From assembly GCA_028691625.1 (NCBI GenBank), contig JAQUYZ010000072.1, positions 1 through 7,239 on the forward strand: 7,239 bases of DNA. Direction: 5' to 3'. This document shows positions 6,691 to 7,239 of the stretch, in pieces. Position numbers and translations under genes: made by a program. The notes below the pieces were generated by a model. That model saw only the letters and a list, made by a program, of their open reading frames with translations. It was not told where the DNA came from and did no database searches. The DNA is from Eubacteriales bacterium (GTDB taxonomy: Bacteria > Bacillota > Clostridia > Peptostreptococcales > Anaerovoracaceae). Position 1 is the stretch's first letter, and each line of letters begins with the position of its first letter.

Positions 6691-7137
6691 ATGACAGGAT
6701 TGGTACCATTTAACAGAAAGAACACGGGGTTGCTCAGCACCGGGTTTGAAGACTTTTATAACATGCTTGATGACTTTTTCAGTGATAACTGGTCACCAAG
6801 AAGGAGTCTTGCACGGGATACTTTTAAAATCAACGTGCAGCAAAACGAAAAGGAATATCTTATCGAAGCGGAGCTGCCCGGTGTCAGCAAAGAGGAAATC
6901 AGCCTGGATCTGAATGACGGCAGACTGAATATCTCTGTGAAGCGTGAGGAAAAAATCAACGAGGAAAAGAAGAACTACATCCACAGAGAGAGCAGATTCT
7001 CCTCCATGAGCAGAAGCATTTATCTGGAGGATGCCGACTCAAAGAAAATCAAGGCAAAGCTCGATAACGGCGTGCTGAATATTACAGTGCCGAGGCAGGA
7101 AAGGACTGTAAAATCGGAACAGATCGAGATTGAATAG
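6691..7137 (+). CDS. Small heat-shock protein, Hsp20/alpha-crystallin family
   Basis: This is a 148-residue ATP-independent holdase chaperone that binds unfolding proteins in the cytoplasm. The N-terminal arm (1-42) has the clostridial-type MTGLVPFNRKN opening and a phenylalanine-rich segment (FEDFYNMLDDFF, 19-30). The alpha-crystallin domain spans about 43-135. Its landmarks are ELPGVSKEEI (61-70), the RxxRF...RS stretch (99-109) and the conserved GVLNITVP (127-134). The C-terminal I-x-I motif that docks into neighbouring subunits is IEI (145-147). Start ATG 6691 is 9 nt from AAGGAG (6676-6681); an in-frame TTG at 6682 abuts that site and is rejected. It is a single-gene unit under a CIRCE-controlled promoter and is closed by a long hairpin. 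Confidence 0.95.
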   Translation: MTGLVPFNRKNTGLLSTGFEDFYNMLDDFFSDNWSPRRSLARDTFKINVQQNEKEYLIEAELPGVSKEEISLDLNDGRLNISVKREEKINEEKKNYIHRESRFSSMSRSIYLEDADSKKIKAKLDNGVLNITVPRQERTVKSEQIEIE

Positions 7138-7157
7138 ACTGTATTAACGTACAGGAC

Positions 7158-7192
7158 ACAGAAACACATTGGGCATCCCAATGTGTTTCTGT
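7158..7192 (+). terminator. Long perfect hairpin after hsp20, probable terminator
   Basis: ACAGAAACACATTGGG (7158-7173) and CCCAATGTGTTTCTGT (7177-7192) pair perfectly over 16 bp with a 3-nt CAT loop, starting 20 nt after the hsp20 stop. There is no T-run after the stem. If only the inner 9-bp stem (CACATTGGG/CCCAATGTG) forms first, the following TTTCTGT acts as a U-rich tail with an A-rich tract on the other side, the pattern of a bidirectional terminator. It is otherwise a strong mRNA 3'-end stabiliser. Confidence 0.65.
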
Positions 7193-7239
7193 CAAAAACT
7201 GATTGTAATATGTGCGGAAAAGGGGGATAATAGATTCAG

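Noticed and set aside
7193..7239. GGGGGAT near the right edge as a ribosome binding site for a following gene
   Set aside because: No start codon with usable spacing is present before the window ends, so a gene cannot be supported.

Overview
The window reads as a chromosomal segment of a mid-GC, low-to-moderate-AT Firmicute, most likely a clostridial anaerobe. The support is: strong AGGAGG-type ribosome binding sites before nearly every gene, TTG starts, a BceAB-type ABC transporter, LysM proteins, and a small heat-shock gene under a perfect CIRCE operator. I cannot name a genus from the sequence.

Layout. Positions 1-2714 (+) hold a BceAB-type transporter: an ATPase whose extreme N-terminus lies off the left edge, translationally overlapped by a 657-residue FtsX-like permease with a large extracellular loop. 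Positions 2819-3730 (+) encode a Rob-like AraC-family regulator with a C-terminal GyrI-like ligand-binding domain, ended by a clear intrinsic terminator (3741-3771). Positions 3864-5328 (+) encode a second, unrelated ABC exporter (DrrA/CcmA-like ATPase plus ABC-2 permease, overlapping by 14 nt). Converging on it from the right are two minus-strand genes: a short double-LysM protein (5347-5685) and a HAD-type 5'-nucleotidase-like phosphatase (5862-6443), with a minus-strand terminator between them. Divergent from the phosphatase is an Hsp20 gene (6691-7137) with a textbook sigma-A promoter, a perfect CIRCE element for HrcA, and a 16-bp perfect hairpin after its stop.

How they may work together. 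The left two thirds look like a resistance/efflux block: BceAB systems handle cell-wall-active peptides, and a Rob/MarA-type regulator next to a drug-type ABC exporter suggests ligand-induced efflux. The shared regulation is inferred, not visible. The right third is stress and housekeeping. Several starts were moved from the longest reading frame to the codon properly spaced from a Shine-Dalgarno sequence (3864, 4585, 5685, 6443, 6691).

I see no mobile element, RNA gene, CRISPR array or clearly new system. The least explained features are the tandem 15-bp repeats upstream of the hsp20 promoter and the inverted repeats in front of the second ABC operon.
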